Assembly (NCBI RefSeq): GCF_004570325.1
Contig: NZ_SPQO01000002.1
Span: 1 to 64,000, forward strand
Direction of reading: 5' to 3'
DNA: 64,000 nt
Source of the DNA: Mycobacterium sp. PS03-16
Lineage (GTDB): Bacteria > Actinomycetota > Actinomycetes > Mycobacteriales > Mycobacteriaceae
Positions 38,857 through 48,582 of the stretch are shown here, one piece after another. The stretch's first letter is position 1. Each line of letters begins with the position of its first letter. The translations under genes and the position numbers were made by a program. The notes below the pieces were generated by a model, which was not told where the DNA came from, made no database searches, and saw only the letters and a program-made list of their open reading frames with translations.

Positions 38857-39519
38857 ATGGCGCAGATCGCAGAGGAACTGCTTCTGCTGCTGCTGGACAA
38901 CGCCGCCGCGCAACCGGGCCTGGACAAGGCCCGGCGCGATCGGGTGCTGACCGCGGCGGTGTTGTTGGACCTGGCGCATGCCTGTGTGATTCGGCCCGCC
39001 GTCGACGGTGACCCCGTCGAGGCGGGCCGTCTCATCGCGTTGACCCCGCAGCGACCCCTGGACCCGGTGACCGAGCCGGCCTTCCGTCTGCTGCAGCGCC
39101 GGCCGCTGCGCCCGCAGGCCGCGATCGACAAGCTCCGCCGCACCACCGAGGAGACCCTGCTCGGGCACCTCGAGCGCAGCGGGCAGATCACGCGGGTCCG
39201 GTTGCCGGGCAACCGGTTCGGCAAGACCTACGCGTGGCCGCTCACCCACCGCGAACGTGTCGCGCACGCCCGTTCGCAACTGCTCTCGGCGCTGTTCGAC
39301 CGGCGCCCGCCCGCACCGCCCACCGCGGCGGCGATCACGCTGCTGCACGCGGTCGACGGACTCGGCGCGCTGCTGAGCCTCAACGACCGCGGCTGGCGCT
39401 GGGTGCACGGCCGCGCCGGCGAGATCGCGATGGGCAGTTGGGTCGACGAGCAGCCGACGGGCCTGGCCGAGGTGAACCTCGCCGTCACCGCGTCGGCAGT
39501 GCGGTCAGCGCTGGCCTAA
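38857..39519 (+). CDS. GPP34 / GOLPH3-VPS74 family protein
   Basis: 220 residues. N-terminal 'AEELLLLLLDNAAAQPGL' and 'VLTAAVLLDLAHACVI' match the opening of GPP34 proteins, the family of eukaryotic GOLPH3/Vps74 that bind phosphatidylinositol 4-phosphate. 'AAIDKLRRTTEETLLGHLERSG' (cited here only by position, about 87-108) and 'RFGKTYAWPL' continue the match. Actinobacteria carry many copies; their role is unknown, perhaps membrane lipid binding. Overlaps convergent metB by 15 bases. Confidence 0.82.
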   Translation: MAQIAEELLLLLLDNAAAQPGLDKARRDRVLTAAVLLDLAHACVIRPAVDGDPVEAGRLIALTPQRPLDPVTEPAFRLLQRRPLRPQAAIDKLRRTTEETLLGHLERSGQITRVRLPGNRFGKTYAWPLTHRERVAHARSQLLSALFDRRPPAPPTAAAITLLHAVDGLGALLSLNDRGWRWVHGRAGEIAMGSWVDEQPTGLAEVNLAVTASAVRSALA

Positions 39520-40665
39520 CGCCTGCTCGAGGTCGGCGATCAGATCGGCGGCGTCCTCGATGCCGACCGACAGCCGCACCAGGTCCTCGGGCACCTCCAG
39601 CTGCGACCCGGCCGTCGAGGCGTGGGTCATCGCACCGGGGTGCTCGATCAGCGACTCCACTCCCCCGAGCGATTCGGCGAGGATGAAAAGCCCTGTGCGC
39701 GCGCAGAAGTCGCGGGCGGCCTGGGCGCCGTCGCGCATCCGCACCGAGACCATGCCACCGAAGCCGCTCATCTGGCGGGCCGCCACCTCATGGCCGGGGT
39801 GTCCGGGCAGTCCCGGGTAGAGCACCGACGAGATCGCGGGATGGTCGGCGAGGAACTCCGCGACCTTCATCCCGTTCTCGCTGTGCCGCTGCATCCGCAG
39901 CACCAACGTCTTGAGGCCCCGCATCGTCAGGTAGGCGTCGAAGGGGCTGGGCACCCCGCCGGACCCGTTCTGCAGGAACGCGAATGCGGCGTCGAGCTCC
40001 TCGTTGTCGGTCAGCAGTGCGCCGCCGACCACATCGGAGTGGCCGCCGATGTACTTGGTGGTCGAGTGCAGCACGATGTCGGCGCCGAGCAGCAGCGGCT
40101 GCTGCAGCGCCGGGGAGGCGAATGTGTTGTCCACCAACACCTTCGCGTTGTTGCCGCCGGCGATCTGCGCGATGCCGGCGATGTCGGCGATCGACAGCAG
40201 CGGGTTGGTCGGCGTCTCCACCCAGATCAGCCGGGTCTCCGGCGTGATCGCGCCGCGCACCGCGTCGAGGTCGGACAGCGCGACCGCGGTGTAGGTGATG
40301 CCCCACTGGGTGAACACCTTGTCGATGAGGCGGAAGGTGCCGCCGTAGGCGTCGTCGGGGATGACGAGATGGTCGCCGGGGCGCAGGAGCGCCCGCAGCG
40401 CGCAGTCGGTGGCGGCCATGCCGGAGGCGAACGCGCGGCCGAACCGGGCTTCCTCCACCGCCGCCAGCGCCGACTCCAGCGACTGGCGCGTCGGATTGCC
40501 GGTGCGGGCGTACTCGAAGCCGCCGCGCAGCCCGCCGACGCCGTCCTGGGCGAACGTGGAGCTGGCGTAGATGGGGGTGTTGACCGCACCGGTGGAGGGG
40601 TCCGGGGCGTACCCCGCGTGGATGGCCTTGGTGGCCAGCCGGTGGCCCTTGCGCTGTTCACTCAT
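39505..40665 (-). CDS. metB: Cystathionine gamma-synthase
   Basis: 386 residues, PLP-dependent Cys/Met metabolism family. PLP lysine in 'HSTTKYIGGHSDV', with 'YARTGNPT', 'YGGTFRL' and 'SLGGVESLIEHPGAMTH'. The position matches Rv1079 (MetB). It condenses O-succinylhomoserine with cysteine; cystathionine gamma-lyase activity is also common in mycobacterial MetB. With cbs nearby it forms the transsulfuration link between methionine and cysteine. ATG 40665, divergent from the acyl-CoA dehydrogenase gene. Confidence 0.93.
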   Translation of the reverse strand: MSEQRKGHRLATKAIHAGYAPDPSTGAVNTPIYASSTFAQDGVGGLRGGFEYARTGNPTRQSLESALAAVEEARFGRAFASGMAATDCALRALLRPGDHLVIPDDAYGGTFRLIDKVFTQWGITYTAVALSDLDAVRGAITPETRLIWVETPTNPLLSIADIAGIAQIAGGNNAKVLVDNTFASPALQQPLLLGADIVLHSTTKYIGGHSDVVGGALLTDNEELDAAFAFLQNGSGGVPSPFDAYLTMRGLKTLVLRMQRHSENGMKVAEFLADHPAISSVLYPGLPGHPGHEVAARQMSGFGGMVSVRMRDGAQAARDFCARTGLFILAESLGGVESLIEHPGAMTHASTAGSQLEVPEDLVRLSVGIEDAADLIADLEQALGQR

Positions 40666-40707
40666 AACACCGCCGAGCCTAGCGAAACGCGGTGTAGGAA
40701 TGGAGCC

Positions 40708-41874
<1,167 letters not shown>

Positions 41875-41881
41875 TCCGTCG

Positions 41882-42613
41882 TTACTGCGTGTAGGGCTGG
41901 TGCTGCGGCGCGGCCGGGGACTGCTCGGTCGGCACGCACACCGTCGTCATGATCTTGTCGGCCAGCGTCTGACGCTTGCGGTCCCACAGCGGGAACAGGT
42001 AGCCGATGTAGCAGATGACGGCGTCGACGAAGTGGGCGATCTGGCGCACGATCGACATGCCGAATCCGATCGGCTGCCAGGTCTTCTCACTGACCACCTT
42101 GAACTTCATCACCGACTTGCCGATGCTCGACCCGGTGGTGCCCTGGCGGTAGCCGTAGTTCCAGATCACGTAGGCCAGCGTCAGCAGCGAGGTGAGGGCC
42201 AGCACGATGGAGCCGACGGCGGAGAACGAACTCGCGCACGAGCCGCCGTAGCCGTATTCGCTGTCGACGCAGACGGTGTCCCCGGTGCCGAACGCGATGC
42301 CGTAGCCGATGCCCTGCAGGATCAGCACGGGGACGTAATCGATGATGAAGGCCAGCACGCGGGTGAACCACGACGTGTAGGCGTCCTGCGGCAGCACCTG
42401 CGCGGGCCCGGTCGGGCCGAAGCCGCTGAATTGCGAATAATTGCCCTGCGGCCCACCGGGATAGCCCGACGGCGGCATATTGCTCTGCGGCGGAGGCGGG
42501 TAGCTGCCGCCGCCGGGCGGCGGAGGCGGCGGGTAACCGCCGGGCGGGGGCGGCGGGTAGCCGGATTGCGGCGGCGGCGGATAGTTACCGGGTGATGCCG
42601 GCTGATCGGTCAT
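41882..42613 (-). CDS. pra: RDD-domain membrane protein with proline-rich N-terminus (Pra-like)
   Basis: 243 residues. Residues 1-70 are a cytosolic low-complexity region of Tyr-Pro-Pro repeats ('GGYPPPPPPGGG'); then the RDD domain with Arg in 'TSWFTRVLAFIIDYVPVLI', four helices, and 'LWDRKRQTLADKIMTT', the family C-terminal motif. Matches the proline-rich antigen homologue Rv1078. Third gene of an operon with a DUF2752 and a CD225-type protein, whose N-terminus carries the same Pro repeats. Confidence 0.9.
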   Translation of the reverse strand: MTDQPASPGNYPPPPQSGYPPPPPGGYPPPPPPGGGSYPPPPQSNMPPSGYPGGPQGNYSQFSGFGPTGPAQVLPQDAYTSWFTRVLAFIIDYVPVLILQGIGYGIAFGTGDTVCVDSEYGYGGSCASSFSAVGSIVLALTSLLTLAYVIWNYGYRQGTTGSSIGKSVMKFKVVSEKTWQPIGFGMSIVRQIAHFVDAVICYIGYLFPLWDRKRQTLADKIMTTVCVPTEQSPAAPQHQPYTQ

Positions 42614-42663
42614 CGGTGTGCTCCTCTTCTCCTAGAGAGCGTGGTCGCCCGCCTTGGGCACGT

Positions 42664-43092
42664 CTAGATGTATAGCGATCGGAACGGCTCGAAGGGCAGA
42701 TTTCGCATGAGGAACCAAACCAGCACGACGGTGAGGGTGATCGCCGCCGACCACCGGTGATGCTGCCAGCTCCGGATTCGCCGGCCCGTCAGCCGGCCGT
42801 AGGTCCAGGCGACGTACGCCCACAGCAGCAGAACGACCGCGATCGCCGCAACGGCGTTGAAGCGCAGCGCGGCGGCGACATCGAAGTGCATCAGCGAGTA
42901 CGCCATTCGAAGCGCACCGCAACCGGGGCACGCGATGCCGAACAGCGCCCTGGTCGGGCAGACCGGTAACGGCCCGCCCGGAACTGTCGGGTCGCCGACC
43001 CAGAGCGCGACACACGCACATCCCGCCAAGGCGGCCACACCGAGTGGCGCGCCGAGGCGGAACTGCACGAGCGTGTGCCGCAGGGTCATCAA
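42664..43092 (-). CDS. DUF2752 membrane protein
   Basis: 142 residues, three membrane helices (about 13-33, 75-95, 115-133). The DUF2752 core is 'CPTRALFGIACPGCGALRM' with three cysteines near the first helix. Function unknown. It starts 4 bp after the CD225-like gene stop and ends 50 bp before pra, so it is the middle gene of the operon. Confidence 0.85.
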   Translation of the reverse strand: MMTLRHTLVQFRLGAPLGVAALAGCACVALWVGDPTVPGGPLPVCPTRALFGIACPGCGALRMAYSLMHFDVAAALRFNAVAAIAVVLLLWAYVAWTYGRLTGRRIRSWQHHRWSAAITLTVVLVWFLMRNLPFEPFRSLYI

Positions 43093-43096
43093 GCGA

Positions 43097-43501
43097 TCAG
43101 AAGGTTCCCACGCTGGCCATGCCGCCGATCAGCGCCAGGATCACGTAGACGACGATCACGACCACACCGGCGATGGCGCCCCACATGGAGTACTTCTTGG
43201 CGTCCGCCGCGGACTTGTGTGCCTCGTCGTAGCGGCCCTGTGCCCACAGCCCCGACACCTGAGTCGACTTGATGATGGCCACGATGCCCAGCGGAAGACA
43301 GCACAGAACCGTCGCCAGGATGGCCCACACGAGATTGTTGTCCGGCGGCGGACCCTGCGGCTGGAATCCCGGTGCGCCGAATCCCGGTGGGCCGAATCCC
43401 GGTGCCGGATATCCGCCACCCTGCGGCGGCGGAGGCGGCGGGTATCCACCGGGAGGCGGAGGCGGGTAGTTGCCGGGGGGCTGTGGCGGTTGTTCAGTCA
43501 T
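43097..43501 (-). CDS. CD225/dispanin family membrane protein
   Basis: 134 residues. Residues 1-52 are Pro/Gly/Tyr-rich (PPPPPGGYPPPPPP pattern); then two membrane helices with the CD225 signature 'NNLVWAILATVLCCLPLGIV' and 'KKYSMWGAIAGVVVIVVY'. The family is the one of eukaryotic IFITM/dispanin proteins; bacterial roles are unknown. First gene of the operon; on the minus strand TACTGT (upstream, about 43544-43549) may be the -10, and an AGCTGG/CCAGCT stem (43525-43543) lies in its leader. Confidence 0.87.
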   Translation of the reverse strand: MTEQPPQPPGNYPPPPPGGYPPPPPPQGGGYPAPGFGPPGFGAPGFQPQGPPPDNNLVWAILATVLCCLPLGIVAIIKSTQVSGLWAQGRYDEAHKSAADAKKYSMWGAIAGVVVIVVYVILALIGGMASVGTF

Positions 43502-43639
43502 GAACGCCTTCCGATGTGACCGTCAGCTGGAGATGAGCCAGCTAACAGTACCCAGGAAGCCGTAGCGCACAAGGGTTTCGGAACCGATCTTCACCGCGAC
43601 GAAACGTCGCGCCGACCTGCGTTCGTTTTCGTGCCCGCG

Positions 43640-45034
43640 CTACCGCCGCGTGTTGCCGTCGGAGAGGAAACCGAGCAGATCGTGGCGGGTGAGCACGCCG
43701 ACGGGTTTGCCCTCCTCGACCACCATCACCGCATCGCATTCGCGCAGCGTCTTGGCCGCTGTGCTGACCAACTCACCGGCGCCGATCAACGGCATGGGCG
43801 GGCTCATGTGCTCGGCGACGGCGTCGGCCAGCTTCGCCCGGCCCTCGAACACCGCCGAGAGCAGCTCCCGCTCGGAGACGCTGCCGGCCACCTCGCCCGC
43901 CATCACCGGCGGCTCGGCGCCGACGACCGGCATCTGCGACACCCCGTACTCCCGCAGGATCCCGATGGCGTCGCGCACGGTCTCCGACGGATGGGTGTGC
44001 ACCAGGTCGGGCAGCGCACCGGACTTGCGCCGCAACACATCTCCGACCGTCGGCTGCTCGATCGAGCCGTCGAGGCGGTTGCGCAGGAAGCCGTAGGACG
44101 ACATCCACGCGTCGTTGAAGATCTTCGCCATGTAGCCACGCCCGCCGTCGGGCAATAGCACCACGACGAGCGCGTCGGGACCCGCCTTGACCGCGACCTC
44201 GATGGCGGCCACCACGGCCATGCCGCAGGACCCGCCGACCAGCAGCGCCTCCTCGCGCGCCAGGCGCCGTGTCATCTCGAAGGAGTCGGCGTCGGAGACC
44301 GCGATGATCTCGTCGGGCACCGCCGGGTCGTACGCCGACGGCCAGAAGTCCTCACCGACGCCCTCGACGAGGTACGGCCGGCCCGTGCCGCCCGAGTACA
44401 CCGAACCCTCCGGGTCGGCGCCGACGATGCGAACCTGCCCGCCGGAGACCTCCTTGAGGTAGCGGCCCGCGCCGGTGATGGTGCCGCCGGTGCCGACGCC
44501 GGCCACGAAGTGCGTGACCTTCCCGTCGGTGTCGGCCCAGATCTCCGGACCGGTGGTCTCGTAGTGCGACTCGGGCCCCATCGGGTTGGAGTACTGGTCG
44601 GGCTTCCAGGCGCCCTCGATCTCGGCGACCAGGCGGTCGGAGACGCTGTAGTAGCTGTCCGGATGGTCCGGCGGCACGGCCGTCGGGCACACCACGACGT
44701 CGGCGCCGTAGGCCTGCAGCACGTTGCGCTTGTCCTCACCGACCTTGTCGGGGCAGACGAAGACGCACTTGTAGCCGCGCTGCTGGGCCACCAGCGCCAG
44801 GCCGACGCCGGTGTTCCCGGAGGTCGGTTCGACGATGGTGCCGCCCGGTTTGAGCTGCCCGCTGGCCTCGGCGGCGTCGATCATCTTGACCGCGATGCGG
44901 TCCTTGGAGCTGCCGCCGGGGTTGAGGTACTCGATCTTGGCGACGACGGTGCCCGCCCCCGGGGGCACCACCGAGTTCAGCTGAACCAGAGGGGTGTTAC
45001 CGATGAGCTCACTGACGTGCCGGGCGATCCGCAT
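43640..45034 (-). CDS. cbs: Cystathionine beta-synthase
   Basis: 464 residues. The N-terminal PLP domain has Lys44 in 'NPGGSSKDRIA' and 'EPTSGNTGVGLAL'; a C-terminal pair of CBS domains spans about 340-464 ('GEDVLRRKSG'-type start, 'VEEGKPVGVLTRHDLL'). Makes cystathionine from serine and homocysteine, as Rv1077. No heme-binding N-terminal extension is present. Follows lipU by 29 bp on the same strand. A short stem CGCGAC/GTCGCG (43595-43611) after the stop may terminate it. Confidence 0.93.
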   Translation of the reverse strand: MRIARHVSELIGNTPLVQLNSVVPPGAGTVVAKIEYLNPGGSSKDRIAVKMIDAAEASGQLKPGGTIVEPTSGNTGVGLALVAQQRGYKCVFVCPDKVGEDKRNVLQAYGADVVVCPTAVPPDHPDSYYSVSDRLVAEIEGAWKPDQYSNPMGPESHYETTGPEIWADTDGKVTHFVAGVGTGGTITGAGRYLKEVSGGQVRIVGADPEGSVYSGGTGRPYLVEGVGEDFWPSAYDPAVPDEIIAVSDADSFEMTRRLAREEALLVGGSCGMAVVAAIEVAVKAGPDALVVVLLPDGGRGYMAKIFNDAWMSSYGFLRNRLDGSIEQPTVGDVLRRKSGALPDLVHTHPSETVRDAIGILREYGVSQMPVVGAEPPVMAGEVAGSVSERELLSAVFEGRAKLADAVAEHMSPPMPLIGAGELVSTAAKTLRECDAVMVVEEGKPVGVLTRHDLLGFLSDGNTRR

Positions 45035-45063
45035 GACTCCATCGTGTCAGGCCGCCCGAATGG

Positions 45064-46122
45064 TCACCAGGTGGCCTCTCGGATGTACTCGCCGATCTGG
45101 CGCAGCGAGCGCGTCGCCTCGGACACCATGGGCGCGCCCAGCTGGAACACGTGCATCTGACCGGGCCACACCCGGACCTCGACGGGCACGCCGGAGGCGG
45201 CCAGCAGGCGCGCGGCCTTGCGGGCGTCGCTGATCAGCACCTCCGAGCCCGACACGTGGATCAGCGTGCGCGGCAGCCCGGGCTCGATGTGGTCGAGCGG
45301 TTCGTAGATCTTCTCGGGCTGGCCGTTGATGATGTTGTTCTTACCGGCGTGCTCGATCAGCTCGATCAGCGCGGTGAACGCCTTGGCCGGGAACATCGCG
45401 TCGCTGCGCACGTTCGGGTGGTTGGCCCGCGCGGTGTTGTCGATCTCGAACAGCGGCGACATGGTCACGACCGCGGCGGGCGTCTCGGGCTGCAGATCGA
45501 AGTGGAGCTTCTCGGCCAGCGCGAGCGACAGGTAGCCGCCCGCCGAATCGCCCGCGAGCACGATCTGGTCGGGCTCGTAGCCCTTGCGCCGCAGCCACTG
45601 GTAGGCGTCGTAGCAGTCGTCGACGGCCTGGCCCACCGAGTTCTTCGGGATCATCCGGTAGTTGACCACCAGCACGGGGCTGTCGGCGTACTTGGACAGC
45701 GCGGTCACCAGCCGGCTGTGCGAGTTGGCGCCGCAGGTCAGGAAGGCTCCGCCGTGGGCGTAGAGGATCACGCTGCGCTTACCGTCGGCCGGCAGCACGC
45801 CGGGAGCGCGGACCAGCTGGGCGGTGCAGTTGGGCAGCGAGATGGTGGCGCGGATGGTGCCGGGCACCGGGCGCAGGACGCGGCAGGCGAAGTCGACGAC
45901 GCCCCACGGCCACGGCAGTTTCGGCGCCAGGCTACCGATGGTCAGAGTTGGCTTGATCGTCATCAGCGCAGCCAGCGCCATGACTCGCGCGGCGATGCTC
46001 GGCCCGTCCTCGTGTACCTCGACCGGCGCACCGTCGCTAACCGGGAAACGCGGCTTCTTATGCGGCCCAGCTGCGCGAATGCCAGCATACGAAGAGCTGG
46101 GAACCTTACTCGGTGCGGTCAT
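45064..46122 (-). CDS. lipU: Alpha/beta hydrolase, hormone-sensitive-lipase family (LipU-like)
   Basis: 352 residues from ATG 46122. HSL motifs: oxyanion 'YAHGGAFLTCG', nucleophile 'GDSAGGYLSLA', and histidine in 'GQMHVFQLG'. No signal peptide. Position beside cbs and the SGNH hydrolase matches Rv1076 (LipU), an esterase preferring short acyl chains. A GTG three codons upstream (46131) is an alternative start. Its promoter region is shared with the divergent SGNH gene and holds a CRP-like site. Confidence 0.9.
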   Translation of the reverse strand: MTAPSKVPSSSYAGIRAAGPHKKPRFPVSDGAPVEVHEDGPSIAARVMALAALMTIKPTLTIGSLAPKLPWPWGVVDFACRVLRPVPGTIRATISLPNCTAQLVRAPGVLPADGKRSVILYAHGGAFLTCGANSHSRLVTALSKYADSPVLVVNYRMIPKNSVGQAVDDCYDAYQWLRRKGYEPDQIVLAGDSAGGYLSLALAEKLHFDLQPETPAAVVTMSPLFEIDNTARANHPNVRSDAMFPAKAFTALIELIEHAGKNNIINGQPEKIYEPLDHIEPGLPRTLIHVSGSEVLISDARKAARLLAASGVPVEVRVWPGQMHVFQLGAPMVSEATRSLRQIGEYIREATW

Positions 46123-46197
46123 CGCCACCACCTTCTACGCCGTTGTAGTGCGGGTTGCTCAGCTACTCAGCCAATCTCCGTAACTTAGCTTCGCATC

Positions 46198-46213
46198 TGT
46201 AACCGGTATCACA
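46198..46213. promoter_or_regulatory. CRP-like site between lipU and the SGNH hydrolase gene
   Basis: TGTAACCGGTATCACA matches TGTGA-N6-TCACA at 9 of 10 defined bases. It lies 76 bp upstream of lipU and 90 bp upstream of the divergent gene, well placed to control either. Mycobacteria have CRP homologues (Rv3676 type). Confidence 0.45.
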
Positions 46214-46290
46214 ATGGTCTAAACAAATTTGACCCCGGAGTTGATACCGCACTGTGATCGGCGGTTCAGATTCGCCACGCCGTCGGTCCC

Positions 46291-46296
46291 TAGACT
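46291..46296 (+). promoter_or_regulatory. -10 element of the SGNH hydrolase gene
   Basis: TAGACT fits TANNNT and ends 7 nt before the GTG at 46304, predicting a leaderless transcript. This spacing supports GTG 46304 over the upstream in-frame ATG at 46229. Confidence 0.5.
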
Positions 46297-46303
46297 GGTT
46301 CTC

Positions 46304-47263
46304 GTGGGCTTCCATGCACCGCGTCGGTCGACCGTCGCCCTGGCGGCCGCGGCCACGCTCGCATCCACCGCGTATGTCGGAGCCCGCAACCTGCTGACCG
46401 GACAGGCCGACCAGGCCCGCCAGGTGATCCCGAAGGCGTGGGACGTCCCGCCACGGGCGGACGGCGTCTACTCCCCCGGCGGCGGACCGGTGCAGCGCTG
46501 GCAGCGGGGTGTCGAATTCGACCTGCACCTGATGATCTTCGGCGATTCCACCGCCACCGGGTACGGCTGCCGGGTGGCTGACGAGGTGCCCGGGGTGCTG
46601 ATCGCCCGCGGCCTGGCCGAACAGTCCGGCAAGCGGATCCGGCTGAGCACCAAGGCGATCGTCGGAGCCACCTCGAAGGGGCTGTCCGGGCAGATCGACG
46701 CGATGTTCGTGGCCGGCCCGCCGCCGGACGCCGCGGTCATCATGATCGGCGCCAACGACATCACCCGGCCCAACGGCATCGGCCCGTCGGCGCGGCGGCT
46801 GGGCGCCGGGGTGCGCCGGTTGCGCGCGGCTGGCGCGGTCGTCGTGGTCGGCACGTGTCCCGATTTCGGCGTCATCACCGCGATCCCGCAGCCGCTGCGC
46901 TGGGTGACCCGCAGCCGGGGGTTGCGGCTGGCACGCGCTCAGGCGAACGCGGTGCGCGCCGAGGGCGGGGTGGCGGTGCCGTTCTCCGATCTGCTGGCGC
47001 CTGAGTTCTACCGGCAGCCCGAGGTGTTGTTCTCCGAGGACATGTTCCACCCGTCGGCGGCCGGGTACGCGCTGGCCGCCAGCCAGTTGCTGCCCGCGCT
47101 GTGCGAGGCGCTGGGCGAGTGCGGTCCCGACGGTGCGCCCGCCGACGCGCTGCGCACCCGCGCGGCCGACGTCAGCACGCTGGTGGCCAAGGTCGCCGGC
47201 ATCACGCGACTGTGGCGTCGCACCACCGGGGTGCCCGCACCCGTGGTGTCGTCGGCAAGCTAG
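46304..47263 (+). CDS. SGNH/GDSL-type esterase (Rv1075c-like)
   Basis: 319 residues from GTG 46304. A short hydrophobic N-terminus (about 8-25) could be a signal or anchor. SGNH blocks: 'LMIFGDSTATGYG' (Ser), 'GATSKG', 'VIMIGANDITR' (Asn), and 'SEDMFHPSAAGY' (Asp/His). Rv1075c is reported as a GDSL esterase of this kind. Followed 35 nt downstream by fadA3 on the same strand. Confidence 0.9.
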   Translation: MGFHAPRRSTVALAAAATLASTAYVGARNLLTGQADQARQVIPKAWDVPPRADGVYSPGGGPVQRWQRGVEFDLHLMIFGDSTATGYGCRVADEVPGVLIARGLAEQSGKRIRLSTKAIVGATSKGLSGQIDAMFVAGPPPDAAVIMIGANDITRPNGIGPSARRLGAGVRRLRAAGAVVVVGTCPDFGVITAIPQPLRWVTRSRGLRLARAQANAVRAEGGVAVPFSDLLAPEFYRQPEVLFSEDMFHPSAAGYALAASQLLPALCEALGECGPDGAPADALRTRAADVSTLVAKVAGITRLWRRTTGVPAPVVSSAS

Positions 47264-47298
47264 GTTCACAGCTATTCGCAGCCGACTGAGGAGCCGTC

Positions 47299-48516
47299 AT
47301 GCCTGAAGCCGTCATCGTCTCGACCGCGCGTTCGCCGATCGGCCGCGCCAACAAGGGCTCGCTGGTCGACATGCGGCCCGATGACCTCGCCGCCCAGATG
47401 GTGCGCGCGGCGCTGGACAAGGTGCCGTCGCTCGACCCGCACGACATCGACGACCTCATCATGGGCTGCGGGCAGCCCGCCGGTGAGTCGGGCTTCAACA
47501 TCGGCCGCGCGGTGGCGGTGCAGCTGGGCTACGACTTCATGCCCGGCACCACCGTGAACCGGTACTGCTCGTCGTCGCTGCAGACCTCGCGGATGGCGTT
47601 CCACGCGATCAAGGCCGGCGAGGGCCACGCGTTCATCTCCGCCGGCGTGGAGACGGTGTCGCGCTTCGCCAAGGGCGCCGCCGACGGCTGGCCCGACACC
47701 AAGAACCCGCTGTTCGGTGAGGCGATGGCGCGGTCCGACCAATCCGCCGCGGGCGCCGACGAGTGGCACGACCCGCGTGAGGACGGCGCGCTGCCGGACG
47801 TGTACATCGCAATGGGCCAAACGGCGGAGAACGTCGTGCTGCACACCGGGATCAGCCGTGAGGACCAGGACCACTGGGGCGTGCGGTCGCAGAACCGCGC
47901 CGAGGAGGCCATCAACAGCGGTTTCTTCGACCGCGAGATCTCGCCGGTGACGCTGCCGGACGGCACGGTGGTGAGCAAGGACGACGGGCCGCGCGCGGGC
48001 ACCACCTACGAGAAGATCAGCCAGCTCAAGCCGGTGTTCCGGCCGAACGGCACGGTCACCGCGGGCAATGCGTGCCCGCTGAACGACGGCGCCGCCGCGG
48101 TGGTCATCATGAGCGACACCAAGGCCCGGGAGCTGGGGCTGACGCCGTTGGCGCGCATCGTCTCGACCGGTGTGAGCGGGCTGTCGCCGGAGATCATGGG
48201 CCTGGGCCCGATCGAGGCGTCGAAGAAGGCGCTGGCGAACGCCGGGATGAGCATCGGCGACATCGACCTCTACGAGATCAACGAGGCGTTCGCGGTGCAG
48301 GTGCTGGGCTCGGCCCGCGCCCTGGACATGGATCTCGACAAGCTCAACGTGTCCGGCGGCGCGATCGCGCTGGGGCATCCGTTCGGCATGACCGGCGCCC
48401 GCATCACCGCCACGCTGCTCAACAATCTGCAGACTCACGACAAGCAGTACGGTCTCGAGACGATGTGCGTGGGCGGCGGCCAGGGCATGGCGATGATCAT
48501 CGAGCGCCTCAGCTGA
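47299..48516 (+). CDS. fadA3: Acetyl-CoA acetyltransferase / thiolase (FadA3-like)
   Basis: 405 residues. Degradative thiolase: acyl-enzyme Cys90 in 'TVNRYCSSSLQT', His in 'IALGHPFGMTGAR', second Cys in 'MCVGGGQG'. Cleaves 3-ketoacyl-CoA to acetyl-CoA in beta-oxidation. GAGGAG ribosome-binding site before ATG 47299. Matches Rv1074c in place. A 21-bp stem hairpin (48523-48582) follows. Confidence 0.93.
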   Translation: MPEAVIVSTARSPIGRANKGSLVDMRPDDLAAQMVRAALDKVPSLDPHDIDDLIMGCGQPAGESGFNIGRAVAVQLGYDFMPGTTVNRYCSSSLQTSRMAFHAIKAGEGHAFISAGVETVSRFAKGAADGWPDTKNPLFGEAMARSDQSAAGADEWHDPREDGALPDVYIAMGQTAENVVLHTGISREDQDHWGVRSQNRAEEAINSGFFDREISPVTLPDGTVVSKDDGPRAGTTYEKISQLKPVFRPNGTVTAGNACPLNDGAAAVVIMSDTKARELGLTPLARIVSTGVSGLSPEIMGLGPIEASKKALANAGMSIGDIDLYEINEAFAVQVLGSARALDMDLDKLNVSGGAIALGHPFGMTGARITATLLNNLQTHDKQYGLETMCVGGGQGMAMIIERLS

Positions 48517-48522
48517 TTTTGC

Positions 48523-48582
48523 GTTGTCTCTGTACACAGATCGCCGGTTGGCGTGTTTTCACGATCTGTGTGCAGAGTCAAC
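48523..48582. terminator. Palindrome F at the 3' end of fadA3 and of the DUF559-type gene
   Basis: Arms at 48523-48543 and 48562-48582 pair over 21 bp with one mismatch and one wobble; core CACAGATCG / CGATCTGTG, 18-nt loop. It lies between convergent genes and overlaps the last codons of the minus-strand one. A related palindrome (49458-49517) sits at the other end of that gene. Confidence 0.62.

Noticed and set aside
42480..43500. Tandem repeat / microsatellite DNA in the GGCGGC-rich segments
   Set aside because: These encode the Tyr-Pro-Pro tails of the Pra-like and CD225-like proteins and are explained by codon repetition.
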